Below, piece by piece: positions 43,664 through 51,968 of a DNA stretch of 64,000 bases (positions are counted from its first letter, which is position 1; the number at the start of each line of letters is the position of its first letter). The notes below the pieces were generated by a model. The model made no database searches. It saw only the letters and a list, made by a program, of their open reading frames with translations, and was not told the origin of the DNA. Source of the DNA: Saprospiraceae bacterium (GTDB lineage: Bacteria; Bacteroidota; Bacteroidia; Chitinophagales; Saprospiraceae); assembly GCA_020630955.1 (NCBI GenBank), contig JAHDIE010000001.1:126040-190039 (forward strand), given 5' to 3'. Both the position numbers and the translations under genes were made by a program.

Positions 43664-44575
43664 CTATTTATTAAGTTCTTCCAAAATTGCATGTGCTGCC
43701 ATTTGTCCAAATTTATTGGCTGCTTGAGGACTTGCTCCAGTGATCAGTTTTCTATCTTTATGGCATGTATCATCAGCTTTTTCATTAATGATAGTAACCC
43801 CTAAATTGTTAAGCTTCTCTCCATAGATCCAAGGCATGGCCCCAGGTGTATATCCAATCATAGGTCCTTGCTTATCTACCGCATCAGGAAACGAAGCAAT
43901 TTTATATCCACTAAACAAATAAGAATCCTTGGTAGCATCCATTCCAGCTGCCAATAGGGCCGCAGGACCATGACAAATAGCCAAGGTATGCATATCATTT
44001 TCATGTGACCAATGCAATAATTTGTTCAAATCTCTATTCTCTGGAAGACCCAACATTGCTCCATGACCACCAGGAATAAATACCCCAACGTAATCCGTAC
44101 TATCGGTCATTTCATTTCTTACAAATGAGGATAAACTCCCAGGTTTTTCAAACTTAGACTTATATTCCTCATACATTTTACCAATATTTTTATCTTCAGA
44201 TGGCATCGCCCACATCTCGATTTTTACTGATTTCCCAGTAGGCGTAACTACATCCACATCAATACCTGCATTCTTTAAGTGTAAAATTGGTAACAACATC
44301 TCAACAGGATGATTCCCAGTTGAGAACTCTTTGCCATTTGCCATTGTCATATTCCGCTCTTCAGTACAAACCATTAAAACCTTCTTATTCCCTCTGTGTG
44401 GATTTTCGAATTTGACATATTCATAATCACTAACAGGAGATGTAGCAATCGAAAGTGATAACTTTGAAGGTATATAAGATCCATCGTCCTGAATTGTAGG
44501 CTTAGTTGCCACGTAGAATGCAATAAAGGCAATAAGAATAAAAACTGCCAAGCCCACCAATAATTTCTTTAACAT
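43664..44575 (-). CDS. Membrane-anchored DJ-1/PfpI (Hsp31-like) protein
   Basis: A 303-residue protein with an N-terminal helix anchor (residues 4-24) and a class I glutamine-amidotransferase-like domain of the Hsp31/DJ-1 group. The nucleophile is Cys201 in AICHGPAA with His202 next to it, preceded by FIPGGHGAMLGLPEN; Glu93 (PVEMLLP) matches the conserved acid of the elbow. Such proteins act as glyoxalase III, deglycase or chaperone. A periplasm-facing location is inferred from the anchor. A candidate promoter lies just upstream at 44,618. Confidence 0.9.
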   Translation of the reverse strand: MLKKLLVGLAVFILIAFIAFYVATKPTIQDDGSYIPSKLSLSIATSPVSDYEYVKFENPHRGNKKVLMVCTEERNMTMANGKEFSTGNHPVEMLLPILHLKNAGIDVDVVTPTGKSVKIEMWAMPSEDKNIGKMYEEYKSKFEKPGSLSSFVRNEMTDSTDYVGVFIPGGHGAMLGLPENRDLNKLLHWSHENDMHTLAICHGPAALLAAGMDATKDSYLFSGYKIASFPDAVDKQGPMIGYTPGAMPWIYGEKLNNLGVTIINEKADDTCHKDRKLITGASPQAANKFGQMAAHAILEELNK

Positions 44576-44617
44576 GATTTTGAATATTTAAATTAAATTT
44601 TACAAATAAATATTATG

Positions 44618-44625
44618 CAAAACTA
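44618..44625 (-). promoter_or_regulatory. Candidate -7 element of the DJ-1 gene
   Basis: Minus-strand TAGTTTTG (44,625-44,618), followed by C, matches TAnnTTTG and would give a leader of about 36 bases before the ATG at 44,575. No TTG lies at the canonical upstream distance. Confidence 0.35.
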
Positions 44626-44692
44626 ATCACTTCCAAAACCATAAAAATTGACCTATGGTAAGAAATAGAACCATCGAATAACTCTATTCTAT

Positions 44693-45133
44693 TTAAAGAT
44701 TCTTTCTTTCCATTTTATACAAATCCAGATCTTTACCCCAATAGTTTTTCTTAATTTCAACAAGAGAAAAACCAAATTTCTCAAAAAATCCAAAGGCATG
44801 TTGTGAAGTATTAATCACCAATTTTTTTAATCTGTGATTGGCACTCAATATTTCCAAACAATGATCTACTGCTTTTTTGCCAATTCCTTTACCTGACATA
44901 CTTGGATTGATAAATATCCAAGTAATGCCACCATTCGCTTCTTCATTATTTATATAAATACCTATTCCACCAACCAACTTATTTTCGACTTCAATGGTAA
45001 AGTAATCTGAACCATTATCTTCAAGATAGGTCTCAAAATCATGAACCTCGCTTGGATCAAAAAATTTGGGAACATTGGTTTTAAAAAGTTGTATTAATTC
45101 TAATTTCCTAGACGGATTATACGGATGTAGCAT
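44693..45133 (-). CDS. GNAT N-acetyltransferase
   Basis: A 146-residue GNAT protein. ITWIFINPSMSGKGIGKKAV is the acetyl-CoA-binding block (SGKGIGK), and LVINTSQHAFGFFEKFGFSL forms the C-terminal lobe. The N-terminal LIQLFKTNVPKFFDPSEVHD is the substrate side. It is similar to small stand-alone acetyltransferases with an N-terminal 'NxPKFF' motif. The acceptor is unknown. It starts 12 bases after the T9SS-tail remnant on the same strand. Confidence 0.88.
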   Translation of the reverse strand: MLHPYNPSRKLELIQLFKTNVPKFFDPSEVHDFETYLEDNGSDYFTIEVENKLVGGIGIYINNEEANGGITWIFINPSMSGKGIGKKAVDHCLEILSANHRLKKLVINTSQHAFGFFEKFGFSLVEIKKNYWGKDLDLYKMERKNL

Positions 45134-45145
45134 ATTTCAAAATAG

Positions 45146-45232
45146 CTATATTTTAACAATTTTCCGTGTTAAAGACCTACCATCTTTTTGAATCATTAAA
45201 ATATATATGCCTGGATTCAATTTTCCAATGTC
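45146..45232 (-). pseudogene. Remnant of a T9SS C-terminal sorting domain
   Basis: The last 27-28 codons of a T9SS type A sorting domain are present without the rest of a gene: IGKLNPGIYILMIQKDGRSL then TRKIVKI and stop. Normal domains are about 75-90 residues and follow a large secreted protein; here the upstream part is replaced by a G+C-richer element and then by lysE. Frames through the element remain open (CAKAFAEASAYENAYAGGFVD) for about 60 residues, which overlap lysE in a different frame. It is best read as a leftover after deletion or recombination. Confidence 0.6.
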
Positions 45233-45300
45233 GACGAAGCCCCCGGCATAAGCATTTTCATAAGCCGAAGCTTCAGCGAAGGCTTTAGCGCAGACTTCTA
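45231..45300. repeat. Candidate small interspersed element
   Basis: About 70 bases with roughly half G+C (36 of 70 by my count) in a context near one third. It contains a GCCGAAGCTTCAGC near-palindrome and a direct CATAAGC repeat (plus strand, 45,246-45,252 and 45,259-45,265). It supplies the last codons and the stop of lysE, and abuts the orphan T9SS tail. No second copy was seen in this window. Confidence 0.4.
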
Positions 45301-45923
45301 GATACCCCCAAACTAACCCCCAATACAAACAACACTATCACCTTACTCCATTTTGTAACTTTCCAAAACTTCGAACTGTTCAAGAAATTGGTCAGTCGAC
45401 CAGCCATGAGCGCAATACAACTAAAGATTACAAAAGCTTGTACCATAAAAATAATCCCTAGGATTATCATTTGAAGCGTAACATTGAGTCCATCCTTGGT
45501 CAAAAATTGAGGCAAAAATGCAATAAAAAAAAGAGACACTTTGGGATTCAATACATTCATCAAAAACCCTTTTCTTACTAAAGAAAAAATACTCGTTTTT
45601 TCCTGCAACTTACTATTTACATTCAGATCAATTACAGTGCTCTTTTCATGGTAGGCTTGGTATGCGAGATAAAATAGATAAGCAGCACCTAAGTATTTGA
45701 CAATATTAAATGCAAATGCAGAATTCTGAATGATGAGAGATAAGCCTGTGGCAGCAGCAGTGGTATGTACAAGTACACCCAAACTTAAACCTAAAGATAT
45801 AGCCACACCATTTCTTTGCCCCTTTGTTAAACTTTCAGTCAATACAAAAATATTATCAGGACCAGGCATCAAAGCCAATAGCACTGATGCTGCTAAAAAT
45901 GACATCACTAAACCTAATTCCAT
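45285..45923 (-). CDS. LysE-family amino-acid exporter
   Basis: A 212-residue, roughly six-helix LysE/RhtB translocator. The family entry is present (ALMPGPDNIFVLTESLTKGQ, GVAISLGLSLGVLVHTTAAA), with KYLGAAYLFYLAYQ and FLMNVLNPKVSLFFIAFLPQ further on. It probably exports amino acids or homoserine lactone-like metabolites. The last five residues (SRSLR) and the stop codon come from the G+C-richer element at 45,231-45,300, so the native C-terminus may have been a little different. Confidence 0.9.
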   Translation of the reverse strand: MELGLVMSFLAASVLLALMPGPDNIFVLTESLTKGQRNGVAISLGLSLGVLVHTTAAATGLSLIIQNSAFAFNIVKYLGAAYLFYLAYQAYHEKSTVIDLNVNSKLQEKTSIFSLVRKGFLMNVLNPKVSLFFIAFLPQFLTKDGLNVTLQMIILGIIFMVQAFVIFSCIALMAGRLTNFLNSSKFWKVTKWSKVIVLFVLGVSLGVSRSLR

Positions 45924-46086
45924 CTATGCTTATTTATATTTCAATTGTGTGATTTTTTCAAAATAAAATTCTTACTAATAAATGTAAATAATTATTTGCA
46001 ATCATTCCTAAAGCGGTTTATTCAGAACCCGACACAACTATAATTCCATAAGATGTAACGATCATCTATCCTTAACTTTTACAATC

Positions 46087-46884
46087 TTATTTTAGAAAAA
46101 TTACTCCTTCCAAATATTTTACAGCCTTCCCTTTAAGCTTCACCTTATTACCATCCAAAAAACACCACAACTCCCCTCCTCGATTAGACCTTTGCAAGGC
46201 CTTTAACTTATTCTTCTTAAGTCTTTCAGACCAAAAAGGCACCAAGGTACAATGTGCTGAGCCTGTAACTGGATCTTCAAAAACAGAGGCTTGAGGAGTA
46301 AAGAATCGCGAAATAAAATCAACCGTTTCTAAATCCGAATGTGCTGTCACAATAATTCCACCTGGATCTAAATTTATACGGTTAAGAATATCAATAGCAG
46401 GAGCCAGTTCACTGATCTCTTTTTCATTTTGATACAATAGAAGATAATCCCGAGATTTCCAAACTTCTATTGGTTGGATACTAAGGCCTTCACTAATTAT
46501 TCTTGGCAAAGCAGAACGAATGGGAGGACGGGATGGGAATTCCATTTCAAAATATTCTCCTTCTTTGACAACTTTCAATTCTCCGCTATTTGTTTCAAAT
46601 ACTAGTTCCTTTTCTTGAAATCCTAACTCTTCGAATATAACAAAGGCAGAGGCCAAAGTGGCATGACCACATAAATCCATTTCAATCTCAGGTGTAAACC
46701 ATCTTAATTCATAATGCCCGCTGGTCTTTTCTACAAAGAATGCGGTTTCAGAAAGATTATTTTCTATTGCTATCTTTTGGAGCAAAACGTCATCCAACCA
46801 TTCTTCTAAAGGGCAAACTGCAGCTGGGTTTCCACCAAACAATTGATCAGTAAAAGCATCAACCTGAAAGATACTTATTTTCAT
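46087..46884 (-). CDS. PhzF-family isomerase
   Basis: A 265-residue PhzF/diaminopimelate-epimerase-fold protein. VDAFTDQLFGGNPAAVCPLE leads the first half, with catalytic Glu46 in NLSETAFF, LRWFTPEIEMDLCGHATLAS, and FEDPVTGSAHCTLVPFWSER in the second half. Most members outside phenazine clusters have unknown substrates, and no phenazine genes are nearby, so the name denotes the fold rather than a pathway. It is cytoplasmic. Confidence 0.92.
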   Translation of the reverse strand: MKISIFQVDAFTDQLFGGNPAAVCPLEEWLDDVLLQKIAIENNLSETAFFVEKTSGHYELRWFTPEIEMDLCGHATLASAFVIFEELGFQEKELVFETNSGELKVVKEGEYFEMEFPSRPPIRSALPRIISEGLSIQPIEVWKSRDYLLLYQNEKEISELAPAIDILNRINLDPGGIIVTAHSDLETVDFISRFFTPQASVFEDPVTGSAHCTLVPFWSERLKKNKLKALQRSNRGGELWCFLDGNKVKLKGKAVKYLEGVIFLK

Positions 46885-46921
46885 TTTCTACTTTATGTTT
46901 CTACTCACCGCCACTGGCATT

Positions 46922-47932
46922 CTATTTATCTATCAATTTCTCAAGACGATCTAAAAATAATTCTTTATCATCAACATAAAATGAAATTAATTTATACTTC
47001 TTGCGAATGCCATAAATCTTATGCAAGGTGTTTTCTTTTTTCAATTGTATGGTTAGGTTATTGGTATCAAACATTTCAAACAAAGAAAGACAGATATGCC
47101 CATCTTCTTTTTCGTTCCTTCTATTATATTTTTCAACCTTAATAATTTCAGTCAAAGCAATTCTTGTTTGGCAGACAAATCCATAGCGCAAAATAACTTC
47201 GTTGGAATCATAATTAATAAATATTGGTCTTTGGGTCATGGATCGCAAAATAGAGGCGATTTGAAACATGGCATAAATGCCTAATATACTTAAAACCCAT
47301 GCTACTTTATCACTCCAATGTGCAACCAATAAATGGAGAGCAAGTGTTTCAATAATCAGTAAAAATACCAATACAATTAAGACCGATCTAATTCCACTTT
47401 TAGCATGATAGGTAAACTCATTTTCACTATAATTCTTATAAAATGAAGTATTAAACAAATAATACATCACAGCAATTTCTGTTGCCAATAAGTTTCCAAT
47501 TTTATTTGGAAATATATCGTGACATGCAATGTTTAATTTATCAAAAAAGTCTAATTCATTTGATTTTTTAAATGAACTTCGAAGTGCAGTAAATTTATAA
47601 ACCACAAGAGCAAACACAGATAATTCCAACAGTGGTATAAGGAAATATTTTACTTGCGACAATAAGAGTTGATGTTCATCAGGTATAATGTAGCTTCCTA
47701 ATAATAACCCCAAAATGATAACATAAACAATGGTAATCTTTGGAATTTTTGTTTTCCAAATGGTAAGTGTATATAAAATTGGAATTGTGATCACCAAATC
47801 TAAGACCACTCCAAAATAAACATCAGTTGATGCTCCAATATTCTCCACATTTACCGTAAGTGCAATCAAAGAAACAACTACAAAAAATAATACTCCAAAC
47901 CCTAAATAATTAATTGGCACCTGTCTATCCAT
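46922..47932 (-). CDS. Uncharacterised polytopic membrane protein
   Basis: I do not recognise this family. The 336-residue protein has four closely spaced helices in residues about 8-112, a polar loop, then two strong helices (about 182-202 and 208-230) and a cytoplasmic C-terminal domain of ~100 residues with alternating strands (IFINYDSNEVILRYGFVC, LTEIIKVEKYNRR, LTIQLKKENTLHKIYG), reminiscent of PH-like (bPH) domains after paired helices. It lies 62 bases after the decarboxylase gene, with its own -7-like TATATTTG at 47,978-47,985. Confidence 0.6.
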   Translation of the reverse strand: MDRQVPINYLGFGVLFFVVVSLIALTVNVENIGASTDVYFGVVLDLVITIPILYTLTIWKTKIPKITIVYVIILGLLLGSYIIPDEHQLLLSQVKYFLIPLLELSVFALVVYKFTALRSSFKKSNELDFFDKLNIACHDIFPNKIGNLLATEIAVMYYLFNTSFYKNYSENEFTYHAKSGIRSVLIVLVFLLIIETLALHLLVAHWSDKVAWVLSILGIYAMFQIASILRSMTQRPIFINYDSNEVILRYGFVCQTRIALTEIIKVEKYNRRNEKEDGHICLSLFEMFDTNNLTIQLKKENTLHKIYGIRKKYKLISFYVDDKELFLDRLEKLIDK

Positions 47933-47977
47933 GATTCAATTTTCAAACCTTTAAAGGCCAGTTATAAATCTTATTTG

Positions 47978-47985
47978 CAAATATA
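47978..47985 (-). promoter_or_regulatory. Candidate -7 element of the membrane-protein gene
   Basis: Minus-strand TATATTTG (47,985-47,978), followed by C, matches TAnnTTTG and lies in the 62-base gap before the ATG at 47,932. The nearest upstream TTTG (48,015-48,012) is 26 bases away, longer than usual, so the call is weak. Confidence 0.35.
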
Positions 47986-47994
47986 AATTTACAA

Positions 47995-49371
47995 CTACTT
48001 CATTGCAGAATCAAACAATATGATTAATTCTTCAATGTCATTTTTTGTTGTAACCCATGAACAAACACTTACTCGAATTGCAGCTTCCTTATTCCAAGTT
48101 GTTCCACCCAACCATGCTTTTCCTGATTGTTGAATAAAATCTACAATACGCTTAGTTTCGACTTCTGTTCTGCCCTTAACCAAAACTTGATTAAAGACTA
48201 CTTCATTTAATACCTCCAGCCCTAAATTGAGCAATCCAGACTCTAATTGCTTAGCTCTTTTATGAAAACCCAAGATCATTTCCTGGATTCCTTGTTTACC
48301 AAGATATTTCATACATGCCCATAACTCAATCGCCCTTGATCTTCTCGACATTTCTGGAGAATATAATAATGGCTCTCTAGACCCACCGTAAATAATATAT
48401 TCGCCAGATGCCTGCAGAGCATTTAATAGAGCTTCCTCATCTTTACAAAGAATAATTCCAGAATCATAAGGAGTATTAAGTGTCTTATGACCATCAACAG
48501 ACCAAGAATTAGCTTTTTCCAAACCTTTTGTTAAATATGAAAGCTCATCAACAGCCCCAGCCCAAAGTCCAAAAGCTCCATCGATATGCACCCAAGCGTC
48601 TGAGCCTTCGATTCTAGAAAAAACATTTGAAAAATCATCAAAAGATCCTGTATTAGCATTTCCTGCTTGTAAAATTAAAATACTTGAATGATCTAAAAGC
48701 GGAATTTTGTCGACAACAATTCTTCCTTGTTCATCTGATGGAACCCAGGTCAAACTTTCTAATCCAAAACCTAATAGTGTTAATGTCTTTTTTATACTTG
48801 CATGAACTTGATCATGTACAACTACATTTAATTTAGGAGCTCCAATATAACCATCCTTAATAATATCCCAACCCAAATTTTTAAAGGCCCGAAAACGCGC
48901 AGCCGCCAAACCGCATAAATTAGCCATAGAAGTACCACTAACAAAACCAGCTACAGTGTTTAGGGGTAAATTAAAAATATCAACCAACCAATTCTGACAT
49001 ACGGATTCCAATTTTGCATTAATTGGAGATGTTAAATACAACCCACCATTTTGATCCCATACATCTGAAAGCCATTTTACGCCCAAGGAAACAGGTAAAG
49101 CTGCACCATTTACAAAACCAAAATACCTACCTCCGGTTTGAGCAACTGTAGCTTTACTTCCAAATTTATGCAACATTGATAAAACAGATTCTGCAGTTAA
49201 AGTTTCATTTTGAAGAGCTTCATCAAAATTATCTAATTGCCTCAAATTATAATCATTGGGATAAACATCCATAACTTCAATACCGTCAATATACTCAAAC
49301 GAAAATTGTATTGCTTTCTTGAAGACATCCTTATCCTTCAATTCCTTTTTCATCTTTCTTTGTAAATCCAT
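47995..49371 (-). CDS. PLP-dependent group II decarboxylase-like enzyme
   Basis: A 458-residue fold-type I PLP enzyme. The Schiff-base lysine is Lys296 in VDGHKTLNTP, the aspartate under the pyridine ring is Asp264 in HIDGAFGLW, and the stacking position is His190 in HDQVHAS. GFVSGTSMANLCGLAAARF binds the cofactor phosphate. It belongs to a different branch from the enzyme at 27,250 (HKTLN instead of HKMM, DGAFG instead of DAAHG). Substrate unknown; amino-acid decarboxylase or related lyase. It follows the DinB gene after 26 bases. Confidence 0.87.
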   Translation of the reverse strand: MDLQRKMKKELKDKDVFKKAIQFSFEYIDGIEVMDVYPNDYNLRQLDNFDEALQNETLTAESVLSMLHKFGSKATVAQTGGRYFGFVNGAALPVSLGVKWLSDVWDQNGGLYLTSPINAKLESVCQNWLVDIFNLPLNTVAGFVSGTSMANLCGLAAARFRAFKNLGWDIIKDGYIGAPKLNVVVHDQVHASIKKTLTLLGFGLESLTWVPSDEQGRIVVDKIPLLDHSSILILQAGNANTGSFDDFSNVFSRIEGSDAWVHIDGAFGLWAGAVDELSYLTKGLEKANSWSVDGHKTLNTPYDSGIILCKDEEALLNALQASGEYIIYGGSREPLLYSPEMSRRSRAIELWACMKYLGKQGIQEMILGFHKRAKQLESGLLNLGLEVLNEVVFNQVLVKGRTEVETKRIVDFIQQSGKAWLGGTTWNKEAAIRVSVCSWVTTKNDIEELIILFDSAMK

Positions 49372-49397
49372 ATTTATATCTTAATTGGTCTAAATTA

Positions 49398-49847
49398 TTA
49401 TTCTATAATCTGTTTCACATGATGCTCAAAATGAACAACATAATCTTCCATTAAAAAATGTAGATTTGATAACCTTCCATCAGGTAGAATAATTTCAAAG
49501 TTCAGGCTTTTCTGAGTTTGTTTACTCATCAAGTACATGATATGTTTATTCAAGGCCATTAACAAACCCATAAGCATACCAATGTCAGCACCTTGGTATG
49601 CATTGGATTTTACCAATCCCTCTTGATTATATCCAATGACTTTATAAGGGAGATTTTCATATTGGATTTCAGTAAACCGTTTTAAATTGTTTACGCCAGA
49701 ATCAATGAGATGCCCGATAATTTCCTTTTTTGACCATTTCCCTGGTTTATACGGGCTTATTATAGCTGATTCAGAAGTTGACTCGATATAAGTATTCAGC
49801 CTATCAAGCAAGCTGTCCAAATGATTAATGATTTCTTTCAAATCCAA
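49398..49847 (-). CDS. DinB-family protein (TTG start)
   Basis: A 149-residue DinB/YfiT-like four-helix-bundle protein. KWSKKEIIGHLIDSGVNN carries the first metal-ligand His, and the last helix ends HFEHHVKQI with the second pair. LTFEIILP-like NFEIILPDGRLSNLHFLMED is typical of Bacteroidota members. They are presumed metal-dependent thiol S-transferases or hydrolases. It starts at a TTG at 49,847, since no ATG is in frame near the N-terminus and a stop lies just upstream. It is probably co-transcribed with the downstream decarboxylase. Confidence 0.88.
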   Translation of the reverse strand: MDLKEIINHLDSLLDRLNTYIESTSESAIISPYKPGKWSKKEIIGHLIDSGVNNLKRFTEIQYENLPYKVIGYNQEGLVKSNAYQGADIGMLMGLLMALNKHIMYLMSKQTQKSLNFEIILPDGRLSNLHFLMEDYVVHFEHHVKQIIE

Positions 49848-49934
49848 TAATTAAATAATTTTTGTTTATAAATACCTAAATTTAAATCGTTTGCACTACA
49901 ACATTTAAGTATAAACAATTTTATAATCAACTTA

Positions 49935-50225
49935 TCATCTTTCTAAAGGACTTATATCCTTAAATTTTAGCAACAACTCTTTAAACTCCTTAGGGTTTAT
50001 TGGATTGTACACGAGTTTATCAGAAACAGGATACTTATCGAGATAATTTTTAGGTCTAATGGGACGTTTTTCAAAGCCACCAGTACAATTGGGACATACA
50101 TTTTGCAGTATATTTTCTACACAGTCCTTACAATATGTACATTCAAAGGTACATATCATCGCATCCTTGCTCTCATTTGGCAAATCCTTCTTACAATTCT
50201 CACAAATAGTTCTTATTTCTAGCAT
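49935..50225 (-). CDS. DUF1272 zinc-ribbon protein
   Basis: A 96-residue DUF1272 protein. Its Cys pattern (CENCKKDL, CTFECTYCKDC, VCPNC) makes two probable zinc knuckles, followed by the family signature GGFEKRPIRPK. DUF1272 proteins are small, cytoplasmic and of unknown function. The remaining ~40 residues (DKYPVSDKLVYNPINPKEF) extend beyond the core. It is a single gene between the DinB and hydrolase genes. Confidence 0.9.
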   Translation of the reverse strand: MLEIRTICENCKKDLPNESKDAMICTFECTYCKDCVENILQNVCPNCTGGFEKRPIRPKNYLDKYPVSDKLVYNPINPKEFKELLLKFKDISPLER

Positions 50226-50323
50226 GCAAATAATCTTAAATATTTTTAAAAACAGGCGGCTCCTTCAACTTTAAGGATTAGGCGAAATTACCAATACTTC
50301 TTTAATAAGATTGAACCGTTAAA

Positions 50324-51238
50324 CTAATTGCTTTTCATAAATGAATCTATTTCCTGAATCACCTCAGATGGTTTTTCCTCTTGAAGAAAATGACCACAAT
50401 CATACTCCCTTACCGAAGCTTTTGGAATTATTGTTTTCCACCTTTCCAAATACTCCTTGGTGATATATTCATCTTTTAAACCCCATAAAATCAACCAAGG
50501 CTTTGATTCTAATTTATATAAATGCTCATATTGCTCCTGATACCATTCCGAAGATCCTAACAAAGACTTAGCCAGTTTCAATAACGAAAATCGAGATTTC
50601 TTGTCTGGAAAAGGATAAACATATTGTTTATGTAATTTCCTTCCTAAATTACTTTTATCACTAAATCCTTTTTTTAATAATACTTTTGGCGAAAAATTCA
50701 TTCTTAGGTATAAAAATTTACCCAAAGTACTTCTAAGAAAATTATCAAGTTTGACCACCTTTGGATTACTTTTTGTCTCCCACAACCAAGTATTCATCAA
50801 AATAATTTTCTCCATTTTTTCACTTTGGCGAATCCCTGCTCCAAGACCTATTGGACCTCCAAAATCATGGACCACCAAAGTAATCTTATCCAGGCCCAAT
50901 CTATTGATAAACTCAGATAAGTTTGCCGAATGCGATTCCGCTTTACCATCAAAATCTTCTGGCTTATCTGAAAGACCAAATCCTAAGTGATCTATGGCCA
51001 CACATCGATAATTTTTCGATAATGCCTTGATCATATCCCTATATAGAAAAGACCAAGTTGGTGTTCCATGTACAAACAATATTAAATCCCCTTCTCCTTG
51101 ATCGATATAATGCATCCTACCTGCACTCAACTCAATAAAATTGCTTTCAAATGGGTATAACTCAGTATCCAACCAAGCTTGACCCGTTGTGCTTAAGTTC
51201 ATAAAAATTAAATAGATTTGAATTATTAATGGCCTCAT
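50324..51238 (-). CDS. Haloalkane dehalogenase-like alpha/beta hydrolase
   Basis: A 304-residue alpha/beta hydrolase closely resembling haloalkane dehalogenases: the oxyanion loop HGTPTWSFLYR, nucleophile Asp125 in VHDFGGPIG, acid Asp256 in GLKDEYIT and His283 in CGHFLQEEKP. The residue after the nucleophile, normally the halide-binding Trp of DWGG, is Phe here, so dehalogenation is uncertain; an epoxide hydrolase or other role is possible. Start is ATG at 51,238 (an in-frame TTG lies 18 bases upstream). The first ~20 residues (MRPLIIQIYLIFMNLSTTGQ) look like a signal peptide, so it may act outside the cytoplasm. Confidence 0.8.
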   Translation of the reverse strand: MRPLIIQIYLIFMNLSTTGQAWLDTELYPFESNFIELSAGRMHYIDQGEGDLILFVHGTPTWSFLYRDMIKALSKNYRCVAIDHLGFGLSDKPEDFDGKAESHSANLSEFINRLGLDKITLVVHDFGGPIGLGAGIRQSEKMEKIILMNTWLWETKSNPKVVKLDNFLRSTLGKFLYLRMNFSPKVLLKKGFSDKSNLGRKLHKQYVYPFPDKKSRFSLLKLAKSLLGSSEWYQEQYEHLYKLESKPWLILWGLKDEYITKEYLERWKTIIPKASVREYDCGHFLQEEKPSEVIQEIDSFMKSN

Positions 51239-51281
51239 GCTTTCCTTTAAAATCAAAGATCAGCCAATCTATTTATGAAAG

Positions 51282-51299
51282 TCTTGGTTTATACCAAGA
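51282..51299. promoter_or_regulatory. Perfect palindrome between regulator and hydrolase genes
   Basis: TCTTGGT (51,282-51,288), TTAT, ACCAAGA (51,293-51,299): seven base pairs without mismatch. It lies 3 bases after the Crp/Fnr stop and 44 bases upstream of the hydrolase start, so it could be an operator or a weak terminator. The half-site with flank, TCTTGGTAT on the minus strand, recurs at 52,915-52,907 upstream of the PAP2 gene. Confidence 0.4.
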
Positions 51300-51301
51300 T
51301 T

Positions 51302-51868
51302 TTAAATTTTTACAGTTCCTAGTAACTTGCTAAAATTACTCGAATCCATTCTTAAGTATGAAGCAATATCCTTTTGGGAAACCATTTGTAGCAGGTGAGG
51401 ACTCCGATCCAAAAAATTTTTAAATCTTGTCTCAATATCCATTGACATAAGTTCATAGTAACGTTGTAAAGTATCAGCCAAAAGTTTTTCTGTCGCTTTC
51501 CTAAACAAAGTTTCAATTGATCTATGCTTCTGCATCATTGAATTATGAACCTCATAACTAATCCTTAAAAACTTACTATCACTGAGTGTGCATAAAAAAT
51601 ATTTTGAAGGTACTTGAAGAAGGAAAGATTCGGGAATGCCGGTAAAAGAAGGTCGATAAGTAAATGCAATAATATGTTCTTTACTTTCATTAGAATAATA
51701 AGACTTCTGAATACCTTCTAAAACAAAATACATGTATCTTTCCGTATCTCCCTCCCAAGTCATAATGGTATTTTTAGGAATCTCAAATTCAGTCCATTGC
51801 GAAATATATTCTTCAAGTATTTTTTCTTCTACATGATGTATTTTTGATAAGAAATCTTTCATTTCCAT
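51302..51868 (-). CDS. Crp/Fnr-family transcriptional regulator
   Basis: A 188-residue Crp/Fnr regulator in the short form common in Bacteroidota: a beta roll (EFEIPKNTIMTWEGDTERYM through KFLRISYEV), a dimerisation helix (EKLLADTLQRYYELMSMDIE) and a C-terminal HTH (VSQKDIASYLRMDSSNFSKL). No cysteines are placed for an FeS cluster, so it is not an Fnr-type oxygen sensor. Its likely target is the adjacent hydrolase gene, inferred from the palindrome in the gap between them. Confidence 0.93.
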   Translation of the reverse strand: MEMKDFLSKIHHVEEKILEEYISQWTEFEIPKNTIMTWEGDTERYMYFVLEGIQKSYYSNESKEHIIAFTYRPSFTGIPESFLLQVPSKYFLCTLSDSKFLRISYEVHNSMMQKHRSIETLFRKATEKLLADTLQRYYELMSMDIETRFKNFLDRSPHLLQMVSQKDIASYLRMDSSNFSKLLGTVKI

Positions 51869-51968
51869 AAATGAGAATCTTCAATTTAAAACCAATTATA
51901 TCGACCAATAATCCACCCATTCCATCTAATCAAACTTTTTAACTTCATTTTCAACAAGTAACACTACT

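Noticed and set aside
44664..44693. AATAGAA/TTCTATT inverted repeat at the end of the GNAT gene as a terminator
   Set aside because: It is pure AT-rich pairing with a 16-base loop, overlaps the stop codon and has no T-run in the transcript direction.
46087..46884. Phenazine biosynthesis locus suggested by the PhzF protein
   Set aside because: No other phz genes are nearby, and PhzF-fold isomerases are widespread without phenazines.
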